Below, piece after piece: positions 18,547-27,574 of a stretch of DNA of 64,000 nt. Both the position numbers and the translations under genes were made by a program. The stretch is from Pseudomonas putida. Its GTDB lineage: Bacteria; Pseudomonadota; Gammaproteobacteria; Pseudomonadales; Pseudomonadaceae. The DNA lies in NCBI RefSeq assembly GCF_016406145.1, contig NZ_CP066306.1, positions 3,286,001 through 3,350,000 of the forward strand. The letters are read 5' to 3'. A model generated the notes under the pieces. That model made no database searches. It worked only from the letters and a program-made list of their open reading frames with translations, and was not told the DNA's origin. How positions within the stretch are numbered: position 1 is the stretch's first letter; the number at the start of each line of letters is the position of its first letter.

Positions 18547-20184
18547 TCAGGCAATCGCGGCATCCACCAATACCTGCGCCTCTGCCACCAGGCGTTGCAG
18601 GTGCGCCTCGTCGATAAAGCTCTCGGCGTAGATCTTGTAGATGTCCTCGGTGCCGGATGGCCGTGCGGCAAACCAGCCGTTGGCGGTCATCACCTTCAGG
18701 CCACCGATGGCCTGGCCATTGCCTGGCGCGTGGCTGAGGATCTGCTCGATGGGTTCTCCGGCCAGTTCGGTCGACTTGACCTGCTCCGGCGCCAACTTGC
18801 TCAACAACGCCTTCTGCCGAGCATCGGCCTTCGCTTCCACACGGGTAGCGAACGGCTTGCCCAGCGCCGCCGTGAGGTCGGCATAGGCCTGGCTTGGATT
18901 ACGGCCGGTGCGTGCAGTCATCTCGGCGGCCAGCAGCGCCGGAATCAAGCCATCCTTGTCGGTTGCCCAGACCGTGCCGTCCTTGCGCAGGAACGACGCG
19001 CCGGCGCTTTCTTCGCCGCCAAAGCCCAACGAGCCGTCGAACAGCCCCTGGGCAAAGTACTTGAAGCCCACCGGCACTTCATACAAGTCACGGCCCAGGC
19101 GCGCGGTAACACGGTCGATCAGGCCGCTGGACACCACCGTCTTGCCTACGGCAGCGTCACTGCGCCACTGCGGACGGTGACGGTACAGGTAGTCGATGGC
19201 CACAGCCAGGTAGTTGTTTGGCTGCAACAGGCCATCGGCGGTGACGATCCCGTGGCGGTCGTGGTCCGGGTCGCAGGCGAACGCCACATCGAAGCGCTCG
19301 CGCAGGCCGATCAGGCCTTGCATGGCGTACGGCGACGAAGGGTCCATGCGGATCTGACCGTCCCAGTCGACGGTCATGAAGCGGAAGGTCGGGTCGACCT
19401 CGGTGTTGACCACTTCCAGGTTCAGCTTGTAATGCTCGGCGATCGCCGACCAGTAACGCACCCCTGCCCCACCCAGCGGGTCAACGCCCAGGCGCAGGTT
19501 GGCGCTGCGGATGATGTCGAAGTCGATGACGTTTTCCAGGTCGGCAACGTAGTGGCTGACATAATCGTGGCGCTGGGTGCTCGGGGTCTGAAGGGCTTGC
19601 GCATGGTCCATGCGCTTGACGCCGGCAAGGCCTGCGGCCAGCAGTTCGTTGGCCTTGGCCTCGACCCACTTGGTCACATCGCTGTCAGCCGGGCCACCGT
19701 TGGGCGGGTTGTATTTGAAGCCACCGCTCTGCGGCGGGTTGTGCGAGGGGGTGATTACGATGCCATCGGCCAGCCCACCATCGCGGCCACGGTTGTAGCA
19801 CAGGATGGCGTGGGACACCGCAGGCGTCGGGGTGTATTCATCGTCCTTGGACAGCATCACCTGCACGCCATTGGCGGCCAGCACTTCCAGGGCACTGGCG
19901 GCTGCCGGCGCGGACAACGCGTGAGTATCGGCACCGATGAACAACGGGCCGTCGATGCCCTTTTCCTGGCGGTACAGGCAGATGGCCTGGGTGATCGCCA
20001 GCACGTGGTCTTCGTTGAAACTCAGGTCGAACGAACTGCCCCGGTGGCCCGAGGTGCCGAAGGCCACGCGCTGGGCCGCTACGGCAGCGTCGGGGCGGCC
20101 GGTGTAATAAGCGGTGAGCAGGCGGGGGATATCGACCAGCACGCTGGCCGGAGCCGGCTTGCCTGCCAAAGGACTGAGCGTCAT
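18547..20184 (-). CDS. pgm: Phosphoglucomutase (alpha-D-glucose phosphate specific)
   Basis: 545 residues, the normal length for this enzyme, which interconverts glucose-1-P and glucose-6-P in the cytosol for glycogen, trehalose and surface-polysaccharide precursors. Landmarks: GTSGHRG near residue 45, the phosphoserine loop [16 protein letters not shown] (Ser accepts phosphate), the Mg2+ loop DPDHDRHGI, the sugar-binding [12 protein letters not shown] and the phosphate-binding [12 protein letters not shown] at the end. GAGG sits upstream of the ATG. It lies 86 nt downstream of the Fe-S helicase gene on the same strand and may receive read-through from it. Confidence 0.95.
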   Translation of the reverse strand: MTLSPLAGKPAPASVLVDIPRLLTAYYTGRPDAAVAAQRVAFGTSGHRGSSFDLSFNEDHVLAITQAICLYRQEKGIDGPLFIGADTHALSAPAAASALEVLAANGVQVMLSKDDEYTPTPAVSHAILCYNRGRDGGLADGIVITPSHNPPQSGGFKYNPPNGGPADSDVTKWVEAKANELLAAGLAGVKRMDHAQALQTPSTQRHDYVSHYVADLENVIDFDIIRSANLRLGVDPLGGAGVRYWSAIAEHYKLNLEVVNTEVDPTFRFMTVDWDGQIRMDPSSPYAMQGLIGLRERFDVAFACDPDHDRHGIVTADGLLQPNNYLAVAIDYLYRHRPQWRSDAAVGKTVVSSGLIDRVTARLGRDLYEVPVGFKYFAQGLFDGSLGFGGEESAGASFLRKDGTVWATDKDGLIPALLAAEMTARTGRNPSQAYADLTAALGKPFATRVEAKADARQKALLSKLAPEQVKSTELAGEPIEQILSHAPGNGQAIGGLKVMTANGWFAARPSGTEDIYKIYAESFIDEAHLQRLVAEAQVLVDAAIA

Positions 20185-20270
20185 GCAGAAACCTCGAGTT
20201 CAACGGATGTTGGAGTTGGAACACGCAGTGTACTGGGAGTTGCAATGAGGTGCGAAGGCCTTGCCGAGGA

Positions 20271-22532
20271 TTATTCGCGGGCTATCTGCCACCAGCTGGG
20301 GAACATCTGCTGCACATGCGGCTCGGCGAAGCGCTGATCGATCAACACCAGCACGCCGCGGTCCTGATCGCCGCGAATCACCCGGCCTGCAGCCTGGATC
20401 ACCTTGCGTACACCGGGGTACAGGTAGACGTAGTCGAAACCAGCGCCGAACTGGCGCCCCAGGCGCTGCTTGAACTGTTCGTTCACCGGGTTGACCTGAG
20501 GTAACCCGAGGGTGGCGACGAATGCACCGATCAGCCGGGTACCCGGTAGATCGACGCCTTCGCCAAAAGCCCCGCCCAGCACGGCAAAGCCAACGCCCTG
20601 CCCGTCGGCGGCAAAGCGCGCCAGAAAGGCCTGACGCGCGGCTTCGTCCATGCCCGGCGCCTGGGCCCAGGCTGCTATCGCCGGGTGCTGCTCGGTCAGC
20701 AGCGCATGCACTTGCTGCAAGTATTCGAAACTGCTGAAGAACGCCAGGTAGTTGCCGGGTTGGCGCTGGTACTGCTCGGCGATCAGCGCAACGATCGGTG
20801 CCAGCGAGGCCCGACGCTCGTGATAACGGGTAGAGACCTGGCTGGCGATGCGCACTTCGAGCTGTTCGGCGCGAAACGGCGCCGCCACTTCAAGCCACGC
20901 TGTATCCGGTGGCATGCCGAGCAGGTCGGTGTAGAAATGCCGGGGGCTGAGCGTGGCCGAGAACAACGTCACGCTGCGCGCTGCCTGCATGCGCGGGCCG
21001 AGCAGTTTGGCGGGCGTTACGTTACGCAGGCACAAGGTGGCCAGGCGACGCTGGCGCGGGCCTTCGCGCAGGCTCACATCGAACAGGAAATGCTCATCGA
21101 ACAGCTCGGCAACCCGGTTGAACTGCAGCGCCTGAAAATAGAACTGCAGGATGTGTGTATCCACTTCGACGGGCGACTCGTTCAAGCGCTCCTGGATCAG
21201 CCCGATGCATTGCTGCAGCGCACGCAGAAAGGCGTCCGGCAACTGCTCGGTGGCCAGATAAGGCGCTCGCTGCGCCTTATACAGGGCATTCCATTGGCGG
21301 TTCAGCCGGTCCAGCGCGCTGGCCAGCCCTGGCGGTTTGCGCTGGCGCAACGCCTGCAACTGCCCCTGATCGAGGCTGGCGCTGTACATGCCGCGGCCAC
21401 GCTCCACCAGGTTATGAGCCTCGTCAACCAAAACCGCAACGCGCCATTGGTTGGCCTGTGTCAGGCCGAACAGCAGGGCATGAGCGTCGAAATAATAGTT
21501 GTAGTCGGCAACCAGTACATCGACCCATCGAGCCATTTCCTGCCCCAGGTAGTACGGGCAAACCTGGTGTGCCAAGGCCACATCGCGCAGGTTTGCGCGG
21601 TCCAGCAACGGCAACCGGGCTGCAGCCTCACGCGCCGCCGGCAGGCGGTCGTAGAAGCCTTGGGCCAATGGGCAGGCATCGCCATGGCAGGCTTTGTCGG
21701 GGTGCTCGCAGGCCTTGTCGCGGGCAATCAGTTCCAGGGTGCGCAGCGCGGGCTGCGGCGTGGCCCGGGTGATCTGCTGCAGGGCCTCCAGCGCAAGCGC
21801 CCGGCCTGGGGTCTTGGCGGTCAGGAAGAACACTTTGTCGAGTTGTTGCGGCACCATGGCCTTGAGCAACGGGAACAGTGTGCCGAGGGTCTTGCCGATA
21901 CCGGTGCTGGCCTGGGCCATCAGGCAGCGCCCGGTGCTGACCGCCTTGTACAGGGTTTCGGCCAGTTGCCGCTGGCCTTGGCGAAACTGCGGGTAAGGAA
22001 AGCCCAGGGTCTGCAGGCCTCGGTCACGCTCGGCCAGGCGCTGTGTTTGCCCCTGGGCCCAAGCCAGAAAACACAGGCATTGGGTTTCGAAAAAAGCTTG
22101 CAGCTCGGCAGCGCTGTAATGCTCGCTGATCAGCGTCTGGCTGTCGTTGTCCACGTTCAGGTAAACCAGCGCCACCTCGATGGCGGGCAACTGTCGCGCC
22201 TGGCACAGCAGCCAGGCATAGACCTTGGCCTGCGCCCAGTGCAGTTGGCGATGGTTGCCAGGTTGGCGGGCCAAGTCACCAAGGTAGGTCTTGATCTCTT
22301 CAAGACGGTTTGCGGCGGGGTCATAACCGTCGGCGCGACCGCGCACCTGCAAGCCCTGATAAGCGCCTTCGAGTGCGACCTCCGCTTCGTACCCCGCGGA
22401 CCGCCTGGCCACTACGCGGCGATGGCCCTCGATGCCCTCCTGGGCAGTGGGCGACGGTGTGAAGCGCAGGTCTAGGTCACCGACCTTGGCAGTGAACTCA
22501 CACAAAGCGCGCACTGCCACGCGGTAGCTCAC
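20271..22532 (-). CDS. Fe-S superfamily 2 helicase (DinG/XPD-like) with N-terminal PD-(D/E)XK nuclease-like domain
   Basis: About 753 residues from GTG 22532, chosen because it overlaps the FAN1 stop as GTGA; upstream in-frame starts would run deep into FAN1. Residues ~1-190 show a Cas4/RecB-type nuclease pattern: GRADGYDP, LEEIKTYLGD (E-x-K) and Q..KVYAWLL. The helicase follows: Walker A AQASTGIGKTLGTLFP, then four cysteines for an Fe-S cluster (KACEHPDKAC, HGDAC, HQVCPYY), DEAH box VLVDEAHNLVERG, GAFGEGVDLPG and QAAGRVIRGDQDRG. Such proteins unwind forked or damaged DNA 5' to 3'. Coupling to FAN1 and the LexA box ahead of the pair point to inducible crosslink or fork repair. Confidence 0.88.
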   Translation of the reverse strand: MSYRVAVRALCEFTAKVGDLDLRFTPSPTAQEGIEGHRRVVARRSAGYEAEVALEGAYQGLQVRGRADGYDPAANRLEEIKTYLGDLARQPGNHRQLHWAQAKVYAWLLCQARQLPAIEVALVYLNVDNDSQTLISEHYSAAELQAFFETQCLCFLAWAQGQTQRLAERDRGLQTLGFPYPQFRQGQRQLAETLYKAVSTGRCLMAQASTGIGKTLGTLFPLLKAMVPQQLDKVFFLTAKTPGRALALEALQQITRATPQPALRTLELIARDKACEHPDKACHGDACPLAQGFYDRLPAAREAAARLPLLDRANLRDVALAHQVCPYYLGQEMARWVDVLVADYNYYFDAHALLFGLTQANQWRVAVLVDEAHNLVERGRGMYSASLDQGQLQALRQRKPPGLASALDRLNRQWNALYKAQRAPYLATEQLPDAFLRALQQCIGLIQERLNESPVEVDTHILQFYFQALQFNRVAELFDEHFLFDVSLREGPRQRRLATLCLRNVTPAKLLGPRMQAARSVTLFSATLSPRHFYTDLLGMPPDTAWLEVAAPFRAEQLEVRIASQVSTRYHERRASLAPIVALIAEQYQRQPGNYLAFFSSFEYLQQVHALLTEQHPAIAAWAQAPGMDEAARQAFLARFAADGQGVGFAVLGGAFGEGVDLPGTRLIGAFVATLGLPQVNPVNEQFKQRLGRQFGAGFDYVYLYPGVRKVIQAAGRVIRGDQDRGVLVLIDQRFAEPHVQQMFPSWWQIARE

Positions 22533-24178
22533 TCGCTCTCGCTCCAGCGCACATGACAGACAGCTACCGGCAAGCCATGCTCGGCGCAGAATTCCAGCCA
22601 CCGCAACTGGTTGTCCTGCAGGCGGTCGCCCGGCCCTTTGACCTCGACCATGCGGTAACGCCCCTGCTCCGGCCAGAACTGGATCAGGTCAGGCATGCCG
22701 GTGCGGTTGTTGCGTATGTCCTGCAGCAGGCGCAGGAAACACTGTTTGAGGTGCGCGGCTGGTAGGCAGGCCAATGCCTGCACGAGCAAGGCATGGTTGA
22801 GCATCTGCCAGAACACGAACGGCGATTGTAGCCCTTGCTTGGCGGCATAGCAGTCGAGGATGGCCTGCTGATGCGAGCCGTCGTCTAGCCGGCCCAGGCA
22901 AGCATCGAACTGAGCAGCGCGCCGCAGTTGGAAGTCGCAGTCGTGCAAGTCTTGCGGTGCAGCCTGGAAGGGGTTGAAGAAAGCGCCGGGAATCGGGGCG
23001 AAGATCGCGTCCCAGCACAACAGCCCGAACAGGCTGGTGAGCAGCGTGTTCTCGACGTAGTGAACCTGCCCGCCTGCTTGCGCCAGGTGCTGCCGAACAG
23101 CCTCCTCGACACCCAGCGCGGCCTGCTCGCGAGGCAGCTCGAGCTCGATCACCTGCGCGGGTGTGACACGCCGCCGGCGCTGCGCCGGCCCGCCCAGTTT
23201 GCGCACCAGGCGCGGCAACATGCGCTCAAGCGCCTGGACTTCCAGGGCATTGGCAGGCGCTTGAGCCAGGTGCACGGCCAGGGCATGCGCCTCTTGCCAG
23301 CGCTCGCTGCGCTCCAGTACCCGCACCTGGCGGATGCGCGCTTGGGCATGGCTACTCTGGGCATACACCGTCAATGCCAGGTCCCAGTTGCCAAGGCGCT
23401 CGCACTGCTGGCCCAAGGCAAACAGCAAGCGCGCGTGACGCCGGGCCAGCCAGGGGTTTTCGCTGCGCCAGCCCGCCAATGCCTGAAGGATCGACGCAGG
23501 CGCCTCATCCGACTCCAATCGCTCGGCGCATTGGTGCAAAGCCATGGCCAGGTCAACGTCGCTGCGCTGCTGCAAGGCCCGCGAGCCGGGGCTGAATGGC
23601 ACTTGCTCGAAGCGCAGCACGCCCAGGTCGGCCAGGACAAAATCAGACCAGTCCTGGTACAGGTTGCCAAAAAACAGCAGACGCATGCGGTCGCACAGCG
23701 GCTGCAGGCACCACTGTACGATGCGCACCGGAGCGCTGATAAACCATTCGGACAGCGGCCTGGGCGCCAGTTCCAAGACTTGAAGTTGCGCGAGCAGATC
23801 GGTTTTGGCCGCACGCGGTCGGCTCAAAAGGCCTGCAAAACCGCTGGCCAGTTCCTCCTTGCGAAGCAGGGCGAACAACTGTTCCAGGCTCAACTGCTCG
23901 GGTTCGCGCACCCAGCCCAGCGCCTGCAGTGGCTGCAAGGCCGCACGCGTATCGCCGATCTCGGCATATTCCAGTCGGTCACTGCGAAACAGCTCGCCCT
24001 TGCGCATCACCATGCGCACCAGCAGCGCCTGGGCTGGCTCCTCGAGCCTGGCAAAAGCATGGATGAAAGCCAGCTCCTGGGTATCGAGCAGGTCGGCATA
24101 ACGGTGTTCGACCCACAGCAATACCTGGCGAAAGTTATGCAGGTAGTAGAGCGGGTCGTCGACGGAATGGGCGATCAC
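22529..24178 (-). CDS. fan1: FAN1-type structure-specific nuclease (VRR-NUC domain)
   Basis: About 549 residues from GTG 24178, close to the size of the characterised P. aeruginosa FAN1. The longer frame, starting with TTG at 24268, would put the LexA box inside the gene, so it is rejected. The C-terminal ~110 residues are the VRR-NUC nuclease: GMPDLIQFWPEQGRYRMVEVKGPGDRLQDNQLRWL gives the PD...EVK...Q catalytic set, read here in pieces. The middle is helical with TPR-like stretches (ALTVYAQSSHAQARIRQVRVLERSERW). FAN1 cuts 5' flap DNA and helps remove interstrand crosslinks. It is translationally coupled to the helicase gene. Confidence 0.88.
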   Translation of the reverse strand: MIAHSVDDPLYYLHNFRQVLLWVEHRYADLLDTQELAFIHAFARLEEPAQALLVRMVMRKGELFRSDRLEYAEIGDTRAALQPLQALGWVREPEQLSLEQLFALLRKEELASGFAGLLSRPRAAKTDLLAQLQVLELAPRPLSEWFISAPVRIVQWCLQPLCDRMRLLFFGNLYQDWSDFVLADLGVLRFEQVPFSPGSRALQQRSDVDLAMALHQCAERLESDEAPASILQALAGWRSENPWLARRHARLLFALGQQCERLGNWDLALTVYAQSSHAQARIRQVRVLERSERWQEAHALAVHLAQAPANALEVQALERMLPRLVRKLGGPAQRRRRVTPAQVIELELPREQAALGVEEAVRQHLAQAGGQVHYVENTLLTSLFGLLCWDAIFAPIPGAFFNPFQAAPQDLHDCDFQLRRAAQFDACLGRLDDGSHQQAILDCYAAKQGLQSPFVFWQMLNHALLVQALACLPAAHLKQCFLRLLQDIRNNRTGMPDLIQFWPEQGRYRMVEVKGPGDRLQDNQLRWLEFCAEHGLPVAVCHVRWSESE

Positions 24179-24209
24179 AGGGAGGGGTCGGGGGTAGCAG
24201 GAACGGACA

Positions 24210-24225
24210 CTGTTTATACATACAG
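24210..24225. promoter_or_regulatory. LexA (SOS) box in front of fan1
   Basis: CTGTTTATACATACAG on the plus strand (CTGTATGTATAAACAG on the fan1 strand) has the invariant CTG-N10-CAG and an AT-rich core, like the gammaproteobacterial LexA consensus. It ends 32 nt before the fan1 start, where it would cover the promoter. No other match with this spacing was noticed nearby. Confidence 0.85.
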
Positions 24226-24292
24226 ATAACGCCTGCTGGCAAGCCCCGTGGGTCAGGCTGGCAAACAACCGACCAATGGCGCTTCAGCCACG

Positions 24293-24784
24293 TCAGAGCG
24301 CCATGACCATCTCATGCCAGGCCATGCCGCCGTGGTCCGAGGGCGACGGTTTCACATACTGGTAACCCATCTTGCGGTACAGCTCGACATGTTGCTGCTT
24401 GCACATCAGGTGGATGGTGCGTTTCTCTAGCGCAGTCATCCGCTGCACGAAGGTATTCATCAACAGCTTCGCGTAGCCCTTGCCCTGAAAAGCCGGGTCC
24501 ACCACAACGGACATGATCACTACATTGGCGGCCGCCGGATCATGGCCTACCAGCTCCTTGAAGGCCTCATCGGACATCACCACGTCGTGGGCACAGCCAC
24601 TGTTGATGAAACCCACGACCTCGCCATCGACCTCAAGCAGGAGGAAACCCTCCGGGTACTGCGCGATGCGGGTGCGGATCTTTTCAAGGGTCGCGGCTTC
24701 ATCCCCTTCGTACGCGCCGATTTCAATCTCGTAGCAGCGTTCGGCATCCTGGAGAACAGGTCGGCGAAAATGTGGGGTGCCCAT
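24293..24784 (-). CDS. GNAT family N-acetyltransferase
   Basis: 163 residues from ATG 24784 (CAGGAGCATCTGC upstream). GNAT core: FRRPVLQDAERCYEIE at the start, LLLEVDGEVVGFINSG (beta4), VIMSVVVDPAFQGKGYAKLLMNTF (beta4-alpha3 with the acetyl-CoA pyrophosphate loop Q-G-K-G-Y-A) and LMCKQQHVELYRKMGYQYV (beta5/alpha4). The substrate is unknown; the size and pattern resemble arylalkylamine-type acetyltransferases, but this cannot be settled. It is transcribed towards fan1's upstream region, separated by about 80 nt. Confidence 0.88.
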   Translation of the reverse strand: MGTPHFRRPVLQDAERCYEIEIGAYEGDEAATLEKIRTRIAQYPEGFLLLEVDGEVVGFINSGCAHDVVMSDEAFKELVGHDPAAANVVIMSVVVDPAFQGKGYAKLLMNTFVQRMTALEKRTIHLMCKQQHVELYRKMGYQYVKPSPSDHGGMAWHEMVMAL

Positions 24785-24846
24785 GCAGATGCTCCTGAAT
24801 ATGAATGAACAGGGCGCCATGATACGTGACATGCCAGGGCAGGCGA

Positions 24847-26193
24847 TCAGCTTTTGCTGTCAGCCTGCCGCCCGCGACGCGGCGCCAGCACCTGTTTCAA
24901 CCGGTAGAGCGCCTCGCTTAGCGCTTCTGGCTGGTCGCCTGCCCAAGTAAGCGCCAGGTACTGCTGATAACGCCCCTGCAAGCTGAACCGCGCACCCGCC
25001 AGTACTTGCAAGACCGGACCAGACAAAGCTGGCGCAACTCGATCCAAGGCGATTGGCTCAAGCATGCGCACCCACAGGACATAGCCCCCGTCAGGCATGT
25101 CAAAGGCCAACTGCCCGCCAAGGCAAACATTGAGTTGATGGCATAAATGCTCCATATGCTTGCGCAGCTCCAGCCGGCGTCGGCGCAATAGCCCGTCGAC
25201 CTCGCCATTGCTGAGCATCTGCGCCAAGGCCTGCTGACGCATAGGAGGTAGCTGGAAGGCTCGTCGGGAAAACCTTTCGGCAAAGGTGCCATGCAGGCCC
25301 AGTACATACGCGTAGGGAGCCTCGGCACCGACCAACGCTTGCAGCGACCCCAGCACCAACAGCCACCGTTGGTCGACCCAGTCACGCAAACGTGCCCCTG
25401 GAGGGGTGTCGAAACAGTGCTCGCTGTCCAGATCGTTTTCCAGCAGCCAGACAGGATGCGAGGCCAGCAAGTGGGCAATCTGCCGCTGGTCCTGTTGCGA
25501 CATCAACCGCCCCGTGGGCATGCCAAGGCATGACGGTATGACCATCATGCGCACCGACTCACGCCCCAGCAGGCGAGCAAGGCTGCCGAGGTCAGGGCTG
25601 CCATGGTTGTCGACGGGCATCTCCAGCACATGCAAGCCAAAACGCTGCAAAACCCTCAGCAAACGCCAGCAGCACGGCGATGCGACCAGGACCGTGCTGC
25701 CATGCAACGCCAATGCTTCCAGCAGCGTTTCCAGCACAGCCTGCATGTCGGGCCCCAGGTGCACATCTTCAGCACGCCAGGATTGCCGGGACGATCGGGT
25801 GTAACGTTCGGCCAATACATGCCGCAGGCGAACTTCTCCCGAGCTCTGGGCACCGGACGATGAACATGCTCGCTGTCGCGCCAGCCGTCGTTCGTGAGCG
25901 AACAAAACACGTTCCATCGCCGGATGCGCCAGCACAGCCTGATCCGACTCTGCAGTGGCCGTTACGCCCTTGATGACTCCGGTCGGCACAAAGTATCCGG
26001 ACTTAGGTACCGACAGTACCCGCCCTTCATGTTCCAACAATCCGTAGGCCGTTTGCACAGTGGCCAATGAAACGCGCAGGTGCCTGGACAGGGCGCGCAG
26101 TGAGGGCAAACGGCGCTGACCTCCCCGCGCGGCCTCATCGATAAGCGCTTGCAGATATCGATACACCGTCTGGTAGGCGAATTCACGCCCCAT
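24847..26193 (-). CDS. MocR/PdxR-like GntR regulator with a degenerate aminotransferase domain
   Basis: About 448 residues from ATG 26193 (GTG 26208 is an alternative). The N-terminal GntR winged helix is intact: RLPSLRALSRHLRVSLATVQTAYGLLEHEG..SGYFV. The rest aligns in outline to a fold-type I aminotransferase as in MocR proteins, but the PLP site is broken. The Schiff-base lysine motif (SFSK type) reads LGSLQALVGAEAP with Gln, the PxxNPTG loop reads PSCLGMPTG without Asn, and the phosphate-side loop reads ENDLDSEH. PLP binding by the normal chemistry is therefore unlikely. The start overlaps the end of the unknown upstream gene by 11 nt, so the two form one unit. Confidence 0.8.
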   Translation of the reverse strand: MGREFAYQTVYRYLQALIDEAARGGQRRLPSLRALSRHLRVSLATVQTAYGLLEHEGRVLSVPKSGYFVPTGVIKGVTATAESDQAVLAHPAMERVLFAHERRLARQRACSSSGAQSSGEVRLRHVLAERYTRSSRQSWRAEDVHLGPDMQAVLETLLEALALHGSTVLVASPCCWRLLRVLQRFGLHVLEMPVDNHGSPDLGSLARLLGRESVRMMVIPSCLGMPTGRLMSQQDQRQIAHLLASHPVWLLENDLDSEHCFDTPPGARLRDWVDQRWLLVLGSLQALVGAEAPYAYVLGLHGTFAERFSRRAFQLPPMRQQALAQMLSNGEVDGLLRRRRLELRKHMEHLCHQLNVCLGGQLAFDMPDGGYVLWVRMLEPIALDRVAPALSGPVLQVLAGARFSLQGRYQQYLALTWAGDQPEALSEALYRLKQVLAPRRGRQADSKS

Positions 26194-27574
26194 CAGGTAA
26201 GCCCTCACAGGCAGTCAAACCAGCTGCGGGCCGGTTGGCCACCAGCCCCAGATGCACATCACGCCGTGCCAGGTTTGCCAGCAAGGGCAAGGCGCTGTCA
26301 TGCAAACGCCCTTCATAAATAGCTCGCAATTGGCCGAGGGACAAACCACTGGTGTTTACCAACCAATCCTTGACGGGATCGGGGCAGGGTTTGCCCTGCA
26401 TGGCGCGATGCAGATAAGGCAGTGCCACCAGCATATCGGCGTGGCAGCATTGCAGAAAGCGCTCCAACCCGCGCCCCTTGTTGGCGAACGGGCTGTGGAG
26501 CATGCAAACGAGCTGGGTTCGCTCAAGTCCATAGGCCTTGGCAAAACGGCTGTGCTGCGATGCCTGTGGCGTGGCTGGCGACCTTTCACCATGCAGACGC
26601 TGCGCCAAGCCTGCCTCCACAGGAACATTGCAGCGCGACCGCAACTCATGCAGCTGGGCCAAGGCCAGCGGGTCGAGAAAACTTGCCAGTGGCATGGCCT
26701 TCTGCACAGGCTCGAAGTGGCACTCCATCATCAAGTCCAGCTCACCTTCACTCAGTAGCTGGGGCAACAGTTCGTCGATGGTAATCAGCCTGATCAGGCG
26801 GTCCGAGTAGCACTCGGTGCCAGGCGTTTCGGGCTCGCCAAGTGAAGTGCCGGCGGTGTTGTGCAACTGACTCAACCGCTTGGCAAGCGTCGCCATGCAC
26901 TGATGCAGGTTTGCTCCCCCCCCGCCACCCGCCTGGCGCAGGCCCCTGCGGGCCCACGCCAGGTAACGCAGCCGCTGTCGCGCAGGTATGGCGGTAACCA
27001 TTGCATCGACTGCCGGTTGGCCGTCGAGCGCCAGACACAGGGCTGCGCCCAGTTCCAGGTGCGTGCGACTGCCCAAAAGTGCTTCGGGCCGCGTATCGAC
27101 AAGATGGCCAAACACAAGCAAGGCATCGCGCGCCAGCGCCCAGGGTTCGGCCGCCAGGTAGGGCCGGCGGGTGAACGACACCACCTGCCCGGCTTCGAGC
27201 ATCTGCAACTGGACCCTGGGATCGTCATGCAGAAACAAGGCACTGAAAACACGCTCATGCTGCTCAAGAAGCGCGCTGCTGGCTGCGGGTAGGCACACCG
27301 CCACCACCTGCAACTGAAAGGTGACAGGTGCGCGCTGGGCAATGCTCAACTGGGCCGCACGCAAGACCGCCAGCAGCCGGGCGCTATGGCAGTCTGCGCC
27401 TAGCAGCACGAGCAACCTGAACGTACCGATATATTCCGGGCCACCTGCGGCTACCAGCAAACGCTGAACCAACAACTGCAAAGAGGCGCGCTGGACCTGA
27501 GACATATGGCCCAACACGCGGTCCAGCACCTGTTGGTAGATATGATGCATAGCTTGGTCGTGGATATTGCTCAC
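26183..27574 (-). CDS. Unrecognised protein coupled to the MocR-like regulator
   Basis: About 463 residues if GTG 27574 (GAGG six bases upstream) is the start; ATG 27625 is possible. I recognise no domain. It is Leu/Ala-rich and probably helical, with no signal peptide or clear membrane segment. Features include HMSQVQRASLQLLVQRLLVAAGG near the start, FRLLVLLGADCHSARLLAVLRAAQ, a poly-Gly stretch, DELLPQLLSEGELDLMMECHFEP, and a C-terminal HDSALPLLANLARRDVHLGLV. Eight consecutive G on the coding strand (26916-26923) encode the poly-Gly stretch and could slip. The 11-nt overlap with the regulator suggests a joint function, unknown. Confidence 0.6.
   Translation of the reverse strand: MSNIHDQAMHHIYQQVLDRVLGHMSQVQRASLQLLVQRLLVAAGGPEYIGTFRLLVLLGADCHSARLLAVLRAAQLSIAQRAPVTFQLQVVAVCLPAASSALLEQHERVFSALFLHDDPRVQLQMLEAGQVVSFTRRPYLAAEPWALARDALLVFGHLVDTRPEALLGSRTHLELGAALCLALDGQPAVDAMVTAIPARQRLRYLAWARRGLRQAGGGGGANLHQCMATLAKRLSQLHNTAGTSLGEPETPGTECYSDRLIRLITIDELLPQLLSEGELDLMMECHFEPVQKAMPLASFLDPLALAQLHELRSRCNVPVEAGLAQRLHGERSPATPQASQHSRFAKAYGLERTQLVCMLHSPFANKGRGLERFLQCCHADMLVALPYLHRAMQGKPCPDPVKDWLVNTSGLSLGQLRAIYEGRLHDSALPLLANLARRDVHLGLVANRPAAGLTACEGLPDGA

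Noticed and set aside
18595..20337. 580-residue open frame opposite pgm
   Set aside because: Shadow of pgm; composition shows third-position bias of the other strand and no recognisable motif.
20685..22475. 596-residue open frame opposite the Fe-S helicase
   Set aside because: Shadow frame; the helicase strand has intact motifs throughout.
24179..24268. Longer FAN1 start (TTG 24268)
   Set aside because: Would bury the LexA box in the coding region and adds a tail not expected from the family length.
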